DNA of 18,963 bases from Gemmatimonadota bacterium. Lineage in GTDB: Bacteria; Gemmatimonadota; Gemmatimonadetes; Palauibacterales; Palauibacteraceae. Under the pieces are notes generated by a model. It saw nothing but the letters and a program-made list of their open reading frames with translations. It had not been told where the DNA came from and did not search any database. The stretch spans positions 1 to 18,963 of the forward strand of contig JAENXO010000008.1 in the NCBI GenBank assembly GCA_016649455.1, read 5' to 3'. Shown here in pieces: positions 6,403 to 13,811 of the stretch. Numbering within the stretch: the first letter of the stretch is position 1; each line of letters starts with the position of its first letter. A program made the position numbers and the translations under genes.

Positions 6403-8757
6403 ATGCGCAAGACTCTATTGCCTGGCGCCCTGCTGGTCGCTGGCCTGGCGATTGGCGCCTGCGCGCCTGCGGGGGACGCCGGAGATAAGCAGGAGTCCGA
6501 GTCCTTCGCCAGGTACGGCCAGGAGTTCGAGGGAAAGATCGCCAAGTCGTACGCGGAATCGGAGGAATGGTGGCCGTCGTCGCCCAAGCCTGCTGAGGGT
6601 ACGCCCAATGTGATCGTGTTCCTGCTCGATGACACGGGCTTCGGGCACATCGGGAGTTTCGGCGGGCTGATCGACACCCCGAACATCGACCAGTTGGGTG
6701 AGAACGGCCTCCGGTACAACAACTTCCACACCACGGCCCTGTGCTCGCCGTCCCGGGCCACGATCATGGCCGGCCGAAATCACCACCGGATCGGTCTCGG
6801 CTCGCACTCGCTCACTGCCATGGGCTTCCCTGGCTACAACGCATTCCCGCCTGAGTCCGGCAAGTCGGTGGCGAAGCACCTGCAGGAAGCGGGCTTCGTC
6901 AACTACGCGATCGGAAAATGGGACCACACTCCGTTGTACGAAGTGTCGGAGGCTGGCCCGTTTGACCGGTGGCCGAGCGGTGAGGGGTTCGATCACTACT
7001 TCGGCTTCATGGCCGCGGACGCCGACAACTATCGCTCGCTGGTGTGGCGCGACCACTACCCGATCGAAGAGTGGATGGACAAGCCGGCGTACCACTGGAG
7101 CGAGGCCATGGCCGATGAGGCCATTCGCAATATCACGTCCCACGTGTCCACCGTTCCCGACAAGCCCTTCATGCTCTTCTGGGCACCGGTGGCGATGCAT
7201 TCCCCGCACCAGGCTCCTCAGGAGTACATCGATCGCTACAAGGGCGTGTTCGACATGGGATGGGACGAGGCCAGGCGGATCATCCACGAGCGCCAGTTGG
7301 AGCTGGGGATCATCCCCCAGGGTACGCTTCTCACCGAGCGCACGGCCGAGATCCCGGCGTGGGAGACTCTCTCGCCGGACGAGCAGCGGCTGTACGCGCG
7401 ACAGATGGAAGTGTTCGCCGCCATGCTCACGCACGTGGACGAGCAAATCGGCCGGGTGGTCGAGACGCTGGAACGAACGGGGCAGCTCGACAACACGCTC
7501 ATCTTCGTCACCGCCGACAACGGTTCTTCGGGCGAGGGTGGGCTGACCGGGAGCTTCAACGAGACGTACGTGCTGAACGGACTTCAGACTCCGTTCGACG
7601 CCAACCTGTCGCACATCGAGGACTGGGGCGGTCCCTCTACCTACCCGCATTTCCACGCGGGCTGGGCGCTCGCCGGGAACACGCCGTTCCAATACTTCAA
7701 GCAGATCGTCCACCGCGGCGGGATCCAGGACGCGCTCATCGTTCACTGGCCGGATGGAATCGACGCCCCGGGCGACATCCGCCAGCAGTACCACCATATC
7801 ACGGACATCGCTCCGACCATCCTCGACGTGACCGATACGCAGTTTTACACGGAGATTGACGGGATCGAGCAGATGCACATGGACGGCGTCAGCATCGCGT
7901 ACTCGTTCAACGATGCCGACGCCCCGACCCAGCATCCCGAGCAGTACTACGAGCTTTTCGGGAATCGCGCACTGTACCAGGACGGGTGGAAGGCAGTCAC
8001 GATCCACGCCGGCCGGATGCCGTGGAACCTGAACCGGGTCGCGCCCTTCGAGGACGACGTGTGGGAGTTGTACAACCTGAACGAAGACTTCTCTGAGGCC
8101 GTGAACCTGGCCGACGAGAATCCGGAGAAGCTGGAGGAGCTTCAGGCCCGGTGGGAAGAGCTGGCGTGGGATAACAACGTCTTCCCGCTGTACGACGACA
8201 TGATCCAGCGTATCGCCAAGCAGCAGGGCCTACTCTTCGGCGACCGGACCGAGTTCGTCTACTACAACCCCGGCGCCCGCCGGATTGCCGAGAAGGCATC
8301 GGCACCGGTGAAGGGACGCTCGCACAGCATCGAGACGACGCTGAGTCTGTCCGGTGCCGAAGAGGGCGTGCTGCTGGCCTGCGGAGGGTTCACGGGCGGC
8401 TACACGCTGTTCATCCGGGACAACAAGGTCTACTACGACTACAACTACTACCACGGGTTGTACTACTCGCTCGAGTCCCCACCCCTCGGGGCCGGTGAGG
8501 TCAACATCCGGTTCAACTTCATCGAAGATGGCGGTGTCACCGAGGGTATACCGGGAGGTGTCGGAGAGCTCTACATCAACGGCGAAAAGGTGGACGAGGT
8601 CTACATGCCGGAGATGCACGTTTCAACCTTCTCGCTGTCGGAGACGTTCGATGTGGGAATCGACGCCGGGACGCCGGTAAGCAACAAGTACCGGGTGACG
8701 AATCACTTCCCGTACACGGGTGAACTCGACAAGGTCGTCGTCCGGCTAACCGAATAG
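6403..8757 (+). CDS. Large arylsulfatase, formylglycine type, lipoprotein (sulfatase A)
   Basis: This 784-residue exported sulfatase should hydrolyse a sulfate ester to alcohol plus sulfate. A lipoprotein-type signal ends at Cys20 (AIGAC). The catalytic motif C114-S-P-S-R118 is the canonical CxPxR whose Cys is converted to formylglycine. Calcium ligands are D76-D77 and D372-N373, and other active-site residues are K172, H266 and K433. The spacing from D76 to C114 equals that of D13 to C51 in Pseudomonas aeruginosa arylsulfatase. The segment HRGGIQDALIVHWP...YHHITDIAPTIL matches that subfamily, as does the C-terminal beta-rich domain (about 635-784). One residue is odd: the partner of K172, normally His (GKWH), is Asp174, followed by His175. 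The start has AGGAG upstream. No formylglycine-generating enzyme is encoded in the window. Substrate unknown. Confidence 0.93.
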   Translation: MRKTLLPGALLVAGLAIGACAPAGDAGDKQESESFARYGQEFEGKIAKSYAESEEWWPSSPKPAEGTPNVIVFLLDDTGFGHIGSFGGLIDTPNIDQLGENGLRYNNFHTTALCSPSRATIMAGRNHHRIGLGSHSLTAMGFPGYNAFPPESGKSVAKHLQEAGFVNYAIGKWDHTPLYEVSEAGPFDRWPSGEGFDHYFGFMAADADNYRSLVWRDHYPIEEWMDKPAYHWSEAMADEAIRNITSHVSTVPDKPFMLFWAPVAMHSPHQAPQEYIDRYKGVFDMGWDEARRIIHERQLELGIIPQGTLLTERTAEIPAWETLSPDEQRLYARQMEVFAAMLTHVDEQIGRVVETLERTGQLDNTLIFVTADNGSSGEGGLTGSFNETYVLNGLQTPFDANLSHIEDWGGPSTYPHFHAGWALAGNTPFQYFKQIVHRGGIQDALIVHWPDGIDAPGDIRQQYHHITDIAPTILDVTDTQFYTEIDGIEQMHMDGVSIAYSFNDADAPTQHPEQYYELFGNRALYQDGWKAVTIHAGRMPWNLNRVAPFEDDVWELYNLNEDFSEAVNLADENPEKLEELQARWEELAWDNNVFPLYDDMIQRIAKQQGLLFGDRTEFVYYNPGARRIAEKASAPVKGRSHSIETTLSLSGAEEGVLLACGGFTGGYTLFIRDNKVYYDYNYYHGLYYSLESPPLGAGEVNIRFNFIEDGGVTEGIPGGVGELYINGEKVDEVYMPEMHVSTFSLSETFDVGIDAGTPVSNKYRVTNHFPYTGELDKVVVRLTE

Positions 8758-8773
8758 AACCGCTACTTCCCGC

Positions 8774-8801
8774 GGCAGCCGGCTCGGGTGAGTCGGCTGC
8801 C
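8774..8801 (+). terminator. Strong hairpin between sulfatase A and barrel 1 (attenuator or stabiliser)
   Basis: GGCAGCCGGCTC (8774-8785) pairs with GAGTCGGCTGCC (8790-8801) around GGGT; 11 pairs are Watson-Crick and one is a G-T wobble. It starts 16 bp after the sulfatase stop and ends 48 bp before the next start. No T-run follows. It may partly terminate, or protect the 3' end of the upstream message, so that barrel expression differs from sulfatase expression. Confidence 0.5.
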
Positions 8802-8849
8802 ACCGCTGAACATCCATGAAATGCTCGTCTTAACGCGCGGAGATCGAAG

Positions 8850-9704
8850 ATGAGGAGTCTGAAGCAGTGGGGCCGGGTCCTGGGTGCTGGTCTGCTCATG
8901 TGGACCGGGCTGCCGACGACGGGAACCGGCCAGGAACAGTCCCGCGAGTCCGCGGCCCTCGACAACACGGCTTCGGCGTGGTCATTCCAGCTGGCCTACC
9001 AGGCGATGCCGGAGTATCGGGACGACATCCTGGCGAACGGAGACACCCGTCCCGAGGGGAACAAGGGGTACGTGCAATTCCGGGTCGTCGCTCCGATCAA
9101 GGTGGCCGGCGTGAGCGTTCTTCCTCGCCTCACAGCCCGTGTCAGCGAGAACAAGGACGGCGATTGGGGCATCAGCCCCACGGACCTGTTTGCGTTGATC
9201 CTGCCGTTCGACTGGGGCACGGGACGGGCGGGCCTCGGGCCCGATATCGTGATTCCCGGAAGCTCGAAGGTGGGGAGCAGCGAATGGTCATACGGCCTGG
9301 CGGGGGCAGTCATCCAGCGCTTTTTCAACGACAAGATGATGGTCGGCCTGCTCGTGCAGCAGACATGGGGCCAGCGCGACGTGTACGATCTCGGGCAGGG
9401 TGTCCCGACCGACGAAGTCGAGACCGGTGCGAACCCGCTGATCATCAACCCGTTCATAAATTATCAGCTCGGCAAGGGCTGGTACCTGGGGACGAACGAT
9501 CTTGTGGCCCAGTACAGTTGGGAATTCGGAGGGTGGAAGCTCCCGGTCGGCGCCCGACTCGGCTACGTTCTCGTTCAGCCGGCGAGCTCGTGGAACTTCT
9601 ACGTCGAGTACGCCACCGACTTTGCCACGGATGATTGGCCCGGCGCGGCGGCGAAGAGCAAGTACCGGGTGAACGTTTCCTACAGCATGCCGGTCGGTGG
9701 ATAA
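8850..9704 (+). CDS. Outer-membrane beta-barrel, transporter-like (barrel 1)
   Basis: This 284-residue exported protein has an N-terminal hydrophobic signal (residues 8-26) and alternating amphipathic strands rich in Tyr and Trp, typical of a Gram-negative outer-membrane barrel. It shares its layout with the two barrels further right: an S-x-x-D-L segment (109-113), a short SSEWSYG motif where they have GSGKWS-GP, a W after a variable strand (173), an NPLIINPFINYQLGKGWYL block (195-213) and an LPVGARLG segment (231-238) where they have VPIGGG. This resembles the barrel family that includes channels of aromatic-degradation clusters (Phenol_MetA_deg type); that family name is from memory. GGAGA lies six bases before the ATG. 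Passage of the sulfatase substrate or product is inferred. The next gene starts 5 bp after the stop. Confidence 0.72.
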   Translation: MRSLKQWGRVLGAGLLMWTGLPTTGTGQEQSRESAALDNTASAWSFQLAYQAMPEYRDDILANGDTRPEGNKGYVQFRVVAPIKVAGVSVLPRLTARVSENKDGDWGISPTDLFALILPFDWGTGRAGLGPDIVIPGSSKVGSSEWSYGLAGAVIQRFFNDKMMVGLLVQQTWGQRDVYDLGQGVPTDEVETGANPLIINPFINYQLGKGWYLGTNDLVAQYSWEFGGWKLPVGARLGYVLVQPASSWNFYVEYATDFATDDWPGAAAKSKYRVNVSYSMPVGG

Positions 9705-9709
9705 GCCCC

Positions 9710-10387
9710 GTGAAGACTGATCGGGGCGGACTCGCCGAGACGATCGAATTCGGATCCCTCGCCGCATTCCGCCGCGAGACCAGCCAGCTGCGGCGCCTCG
9801 AAACCCTGACCGACGTGGTGTACGGCATCGCCATCTGGCGCGTGTTCATGCTGTTTCCGAGGCCTGATCAGCCCGAGTGGAGCTGGCACACGTGGCGCGA
9901 GTTTCTGTCGGCCGATGGCATGACGATCGTGCTGATTCTGATCGGCGTCGCGGTCCTGATCATTTACTGGCTGCAGAGCAACTCGCTGTTCAGTCTGGTG
10001 GAACGCGCCGACGGGAAGTTCGCCACGAGGGCGATCATGCAACTGTTCTGCGTACTGCTGTTTCTGTTCGCGATCCGCGTGGGCACGGAGCTTCCCTCAT
10101 CGGCCTGGACCCGGGGGTTCGAGAGCGTCGCGGCCCTGCTGCTCGGCCTGTCGTCGACCTGGATGTGGAACTACGCCTCCGTGAACCGGCGGCTGCTTCA
10201 CCCGGACGTGACCGACGACGAGGCCCGGGCCGTCAGCCGGAGGATCAAGGCGGAACCCGCCACGGCCCTGTTCACGATGCCGTTCATCTTCACGCCGATA
10301 TTCTGGGAGCTGGCGTGGTTCTCGTATCCGGCAGTTCGGCGGTTCTTCCGGCGCGAGGCGAGGCGGATTGCTGGTCTCCCGGGATGA
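9710..10387 (+). CDS. TMEM175/DUF1211-like multi-pass membrane protein
   Basis: This 225-residue protein has four or five hydrophobic helices (about 36-50, 70-90, 107-125, 136-156, 186-206). Its first helix begins RRLETLTDVVYGIAI, a diverged form of the RxExxSDGVFAIAxT signature of TMEM175-type potassium channels. The later segment YWLQSNSLFSLVERADGKF is placed like that family's second conserved stretch (W..H...F..I.R.D). The canonical Ser-Asp-Gly becomes Thr-Asp-Val, so channel activity is not assured. The GTG at 9710 is chosen because it lies just after the previous stop, with GGTGGA upstream; the open frame extending further left overlaps barrel 1. Its stop overlaps the next gene's start (ATGA), implying translational coupling to barrel 2. 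Family membership is tentative. Confidence 0.65.
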   Translation: MKTDRGGLAETIEFGSLAAFRRETSQLRRLETLTDVVYGIAIWRVFMLFPRPDQPEWSWHTWREFLSADGMTIVLILIGVAVLIIYWLQSNSLFSLVERADGKFATRAIMQLFCVLLFLFAIRVGTELPSSAWTRGFESVAALLLGLSSTWMWNYASVNRRLLHPDVTDDEARAVSRRIKAEPATALFTMPFIFTPIFWELAWFSYPAVRRFFRREARRIAGLPG

Positions 10388-11229
10388 GCCTCCGCGAACC
10401 GTCGCCGGTGCTTTCCATGCGATCGATGGTCGCCCTGCTCCTCGGCGTCGGCTGCCTCGTGGTGCGCGCCGGGGGCGCAACGGCGCAGGAGACCGGAGCG
10501 ACCGGACTGCGAACCCCGCCGAAGAGCTTCGCCCTTCCGATGGAACTGGACCACGACTTCGGAGCGACGAATGGGGACGCGACGTTCCTCCGGTTTCTTC
10601 CGCTGTGGAGCCTTCCGCTCAGCGACGGCTGGCGCCTGGTGAATCTGGATCTCGTGACCCTCGCGGACGCCCCGGGGGGCGTACCGGGCGGACCCATCAA
10701 TCCGAACCCGACGCCCGGCGACCGCGCGTTCGGTCTCAGCGACCTCGTTCACACCAGCTTACTGACGCCCGAGGATCAGGGGGCATTCGTCTGGGGAGCG
10801 GGTCTGACGCTCGGGATTCCGACAGCGACCGCGGTTGTGCTCGGAAGCGGCAAGTGGTCGCTCGGCCCGGCGGTCCGTGTGACCTGGCGCACGGGCCCCT
10901 GGAACCTGGGCGCCGTGGCCGCGCAGCGCTGGTCGTTCGCCGGCGACGGCTCACGGGCCGACCTGAACACCCTGCTGATCCGCGGTACTTTTCGATACCT
11001 ACTCGCCGGGCCCTGGTATCTGGTGTCCGCTCCTATCGTCACTGCGAACTGGAACGCACCGGCCGCGCAGCGCTGGCTGGTGCCGATTGGCGGCGGACCG
11101 GGTCGGACCTTCCACCTGGGCCCGGGCCGCTGGGCCGCATCCCTGCAGGTCTACTACAATGCGATACGACCGGACGGGGCGCCGGACTGGGCGCTGCGAC
11201 TCCAGTTGATCGCGGCGATTCCGACCTGA
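10384..11229 (+). CDS. Outer-membrane beta-barrel, transporter-like (barrel 2)
   Basis: This 281-residue exported barrel has a signal peptide at about residues 12-34 (cleavage near ATA|QE). It is clearly homologous to barrel 3: GSGKWSLGP (154-162), QRWSFAGD (181-188), NWNAP (222-226), WLVPIGGG (231-238) and an N-x-(I/V)RP...W-x-LRL ending (259-273). The strands are Trp/Tyr rich and alternate in polarity. It does not end in an aromatic residue, which is unusual for a barrel (its tail is IAAIPT). The ATG overlaps the upstream stop (ATGA), so translation is probably coupled. ATG at 10417 would give a tidier signal peptide and remains possible. It may form a channel or porin for compounds handled by the neighbouring sulfatases; no substrate can be read from the sequence. 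Confidence 0.75.
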   Translation: MSLREPSPVLSMRSMVALLLGVGCLVVRAGGATAQETGATGLRTPPKSFALPMELDHDFGATNGDATFLRFLPLWSLPLSDGWRLVNLDLVTLADAPGGVPGGPINPNPTPGDRAFGLSDLVHTSLLTPEDQGAFVWGAGLTLGIPTATAVVLGSGKWSLGPAVRVTWRTGPWNLGAVAAQRWSFAGDGSRADLNTLLIRGTFRYLLAGPWYLVSAPIVTANWNAPAAQRWLVPIGGGPGRTFHLGPGRWAASLQVYYNAIRPDGAPDWALRLQLIAAIPT

Positions 11230-11245
11230 TCGGGATCTCATCATG

Positions 11246-11250
11246 AGGAG
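11246..11250 (+). promoter_or_regulatory. Ribosome binding site fixing the start at 11258
   Basis: AGGAG lies seven bases before ATG 11258. An in-frame ATG at 11243 would put this Shine-Dalgarno inside the coding region, so the downstream ATG is preferred. It also gives a cleaner signal peptide. Confidence 0.7.
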
Positions 11251-11257
11251 CGACTCG

Positions 11258-12109
11258 ATGAAGAGTGCCCCGAATCAGCGAAGCCGTCTACTCGTGGCGA
11301 CTGCCCTGGCCGTTCTGATCGCCGCCCCTGCGGTACAGGCTCAGGAGGCTCATGGCGAGTCGGAGTCGCAGGTAGAGGAAGCGCCATGGTCAGGCTTCCG
11401 TGTCGGCTCGATGCGGAACTGGATCTTCCGGAGCTTCATGGTGGACGAGGGAGACGATGCCACTGTGCTGGGCATCGAGCTCGAGAGCTACCTCGGTATA
11501 GGCGGATACAGCGTCAAGAACATCGCTTATATCGAGGTCGCGGACTTCCCGCGCGCCATTCCAGGTCAACCACCCGGCAACCCGAGTCCAGGGGATGAGG
11601 CTGCCACCGGGATCTCGGATCTCCTCAGCGGGTTCTGGATCTCGAAACAGGGCGGGCACCACGGCAAACATCACTTCGCGCCCGGCATCGCCATGCAGCT
11701 TCCGACGGCCACGTCGGAGACTCTCGGGAGCGGAAAATGGTCGATCGGTCCGAGCTTCGACTACGAATACGAGAGCGGCGACCTGTTCGCCGGCGCCATC
11801 GCGCTCCAGATCTGGTCCTTCGCCGGGGATTCGGACCGCAAGAGCGTCAGCATGCTGATGATCAAGCCGTTCGTGTACTACTCGCTGTCCGATCATTGGG
11901 ACCTGACGTATGTGCCGTATGGGATTTCCGTGTACTGGAACAAACCCTCGGGCGAGAAGATGTACGTGCCGATCGGCGGTGGCGCCCAGTACAAGACCCG
12001 CCTGGGATCGCTGGGGCTCAACCTCGGCGCGCAGCTGTTCAACAACGTGGTCCGTCCGACGACCGGGACCGTGTGGGACCTGCGTCTCCTGGTCGAGCTG
12101 GTTTTCTGA
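11258..12109 (+). CDS. Outer-membrane beta-barrel, transporter-like (barrel 3)
   Basis: This 283-residue paralogue of barrel 2 starts at the ATG preceded by AGGAG. The signal peptide covers residues 1-28 (LLVATALAVLIAAPAVQA). Shared motifs with barrel 2 occur in the same order: GISDL (118-122), GSGKWSIGP (157-165), IWSFAGD (185-191), YWNKP (226-230), YVPIGGG (236-242), NNVVRP...WDLRL (262-277). It ends in LVF, the C-terminal aromatic expected for insertion by the BAM machinery. A His-rich loop (QGGHHGKHH, 131-139) is not seen in the other two barrels; it could be surface exposed or bind metal, but this is only a guess. The gap to the next sulfatase gene is 38 bp, and the two are probably co-transcribed. 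Confidence 0.75.
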   Translation: MKSAPNQRSRLLVATALAVLIAAPAVQAQEAHGESESQVEEAPWSGFRVGSMRNWIFRSFMVDEGDDATVLGIELESYLGIGGYSVKNIAYIEVADFPRAIPGQPPGNPSPGDEAATGISDLLSGFWISKQGGHHGKHHFAPGIAMQLPTATSETLGSGKWSIGPSFDYEYESGDLFAGAIALQIWSFAGDSDRKSVSMLMIKPFVYYSLSDHWDLTYVPYGISVYWNKPSGEKMYVPIGGGAQYKTRLGSLGLNLGAQLFNNVVRPTTGTVWDLRLLVELVF

Positions 12110-12147
12110 GGCGAAGTTTCTATTCTAATCAATATCAGGAGAGAAAC

Positions 12148-13674
12148 ATGAGAGTATTTTCGACTCGCTGGCTCCTCGGCCTGGCGGCGACCGTGCTGTT
12201 CGCGGCCCCGCTCCAGGCGCAGGAAGAGCCAAATATCCTGGTCATCTGGGGCGACGACGTGGGCTGGAGCAACACCAGTGCCTACAACCACGGCATCATG
12301 GGCTACGAGACGCCCAACATCGACCGGATCGCCGGGGAAGGCGCGATGTTCACGGACTGGTACGCCCAGCAGTCCTGCACGGCGGGACGCGCCGCCTTCA
12401 TCCTGGGGCAGCACCCGTTCCGCACGGGCCTGCTGACCATCGGGATGCCCGGCTCCGACCAGGGGATCCGCGACGACCAGCCCACGATCGCGGAGCTGCT
12501 GAAGCCCCTCGGCTACACGTCGGGGCAGTTCGGGAAGAACCACCTGGGCGATCGTGACGAGCACTTGCCCACGGCGCACGGGTTCGACGAATTCTTCGGG
12601 AACCTGTATCACCTGAACGCCGAGGAAGAGCCGGAGACCTATTACTACCCGAAAGATCCGGACTTCCGTGAGCGGTTCGGTCCGCGTGGCGTGATTCACA
12701 GCTACTCGGACGGGCGCATCGAGGACACGGGTCCCCTGACGCGGAAGCGCATGGAGACGGTGGACGATGAGTTCCTGACCGCGGCCATCGCGTTCATCGA
12801 GCAGGCCCACGCGGAAGGCAAACCCTTCTTCGTGTGGTACAACTCGACGCGCATGCACGTGTTCACACGCCTGAAGCCTGAGAGCGAGGGGGTAACCGGA
12901 ATCGGCCTGTACCCCGACGGTATGGTCGAGCTCGATGGGATGGTGGGGATCCTCCTCGACAAGCTGGACGAGTTGGGAATCACCGACAACACGATCGTGA
13001 TGTTCTCCACCGACAACGGCGCGGAGACGTTCACGTGGCCGGACGGGGGCATCACCCCGTTCATGGGTGAGAAGGGCACCACGTGGGAAGGCGGCTTCCG
13101 AGTCCCGGCCATGCTCCGGTGGCCCGGCGTCATCGAGCCCGGCACGGTCAGCAACGAGATCTTCTCGCACGAGGACATGATGCCGACCCTGCTGGCCGCG
13201 GCCGGCGAGCCCGACATCACGGAGAAGCTCCTCGAGGGTCACCAGGCGGGGGACAAGACCTTCAAGGTCCACCTCGACGGGTACAACCTGATGCCGTACT
13301 TCCAGGGCCAGACCGACGCGTCACCGCGGGAGTCGATCTTCTACTTCGACCAGGCCGGTGGCCTGAACGCCGTGCGGGTCCGGAACTGGAAGCTCCACTT
13401 CACCCTGCTCGAAGGCCCGATCAACGAGGCGGTGCGAGTGAAGCGAGCCTGGCCGGTGGTCATCAACCTGAAGGCCGACCCGTTCGAGAGGATGTGGGAG
13501 GACTCGCAGATGTACCTGCGCTGGATGGTGGACAACATGTGGACGTTCGTTCCCGCGCAGCAGTACGTGGCCGAGTTCCTCGGCACGTTCCAGGAGTTTC
13601 CGCCCGTCCGCGGATCCTCGCTGGGCGTGGACCAGGTGCTGCAACAGCTTCAGACGCAGGGGACGGCGCGTTAG
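12148..13674 (+). CDS. Secreted sulfatase with CTAGR formylglycine motif (sulfatase B)
   Basis: This 508-residue exported sulfatase has a Sec signal peptide (residues 1-24, ending near PLQAQ). The formylglycine motif is C77-T-A-G-R81, the CxAxR variant in place of CxPxR; Pro/Ala alternation at this position is accepted in the family. Metal ligands D36-D37 and D289-N290 are present, with active-site K130, H132 (GKNHLG), H237 and K309 (GEKGTTWEGG). So the catalytic set looks complete. The HLPTAHGFDEFFGNLYHLNAEEEPE region (positions 139-163) marks a subfamily distinct from sulfatase A, so the two enzymes probably differ in substrate or act in turn. AGGAGAG lies just before the ATG. The gene closes the cluster: a strong intrinsic terminator follows 26 bp later. 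Substrate unknown. Confidence 0.93.
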   Translation: MRVFSTRWLLGLAATVLFAAPLQAQEEPNILVIWGDDVGWSNTSAYNHGIMGYETPNIDRIAGEGAMFTDWYAQQSCTAGRAAFILGQHPFRTGLLTIGMPGSDQGIRDDQPTIAELLKPLGYTSGQFGKNHLGDRDEHLPTAHGFDEFFGNLYHLNAEEEPETYYYPKDPDFRERFGPRGVIHSYSDGRIEDTGPLTRKRMETVDDEFLTAAIAFIEQAHAEGKPFFVWYNSTRMHVFTRLKPESEGVTGIGLYPDGMVELDGMVGILLDKLDELGITDNTIVMFSTDNGAETFTWPDGGITPFMGEKGTTWEGGFRVPAMLRWPGVIEPGTVSNEIFSHEDMMPTLLAAAGEPDITEKLLEGHQAGDKTFKVHLDGYNLMPYFQGQTDASPRESIFYFDQAGGLNAVRVRNWKLHFTLLEGPINEAVRVKRAWPVVINLKADPFERMWEDSQMYLRWMVDNMWTFVPAQQYVAEFLGTFQEFPPVRGSSLGVDQVLQQLQTQGTAR

Positions 13675-13700
13675 CGGCCTGTCCGCAGTCCTCGAAAGAG

Positions 13701-13734
13701 AGGAGGGCGGTCGCCGAAAGGTGGCCGCCCTCTT
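13701..13734 (+). terminator. Intrinsic (rho-independent) terminator after sulfatase B
   Basis: A 13-bp stem (13703-13715 with 13720-13732, two G-T wobbles) closes on a GAAA tetraloop (13716-13719) and extends by two pairs outward. It runs into TTGTTTGT, a T-rich tail. This is the best intrinsic terminator in the window and should end the transcript starting near 5430. A hairpin identical at 24 of 26 core bases recurs after the DUF3604 gene. Confidence 0.85.
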
Positions 13735-13796
13735 GTTTGTGCGAACCACTCTGAGTATGGGTAACTTGACCAGTGCCAAAGAACGAACTGCCCCCC

Positions 13797-13803
13797 AAAG
13801 GAG
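13797..13803 (+). promoter_or_regulatory. Ribosome binding site fixing the start at 13812
   Basis: AAAGGAG lies eight bases before ATG 13812 and selects it over an in-frame GTG at 13773, which lacks such a site and would add 13 polar residues before the signal peptide. Between the terminator and this site (13735-13796) a weak TTGTTT/TATGGG pair (13733-13738 and 13756-13761) is the only promoter-like match I see. Confidence 0.65.
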
Positions 13804-13811
13804 TCCAGCGA

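Noticed and set aside
6415..8007. 530-codon open frame on the minus strand
   Set aside because: It is antisense to sulfatase A, with biased composition and no recognisable motif.
9635..9709. Upstream ATG for the TMEM175-like gene
   Set aside because: It would overlap the end of barrel 1 and add 25 residues without family support. GTG 9710 has proper spacing after the previous stop.
11737..12147. Upstream extension of sulfatase B into barrel 3 in the same frame
   Set aside because: It is only an open shadow frame. The signal peptide and AGGAGAG site mark ATG 12148.
11893..13272. 459-codon open frame on the minus strand
   Set aside because: It is antisense to sulfatase B and the end of barrel 3, with no domain and no plausible upstream signals.
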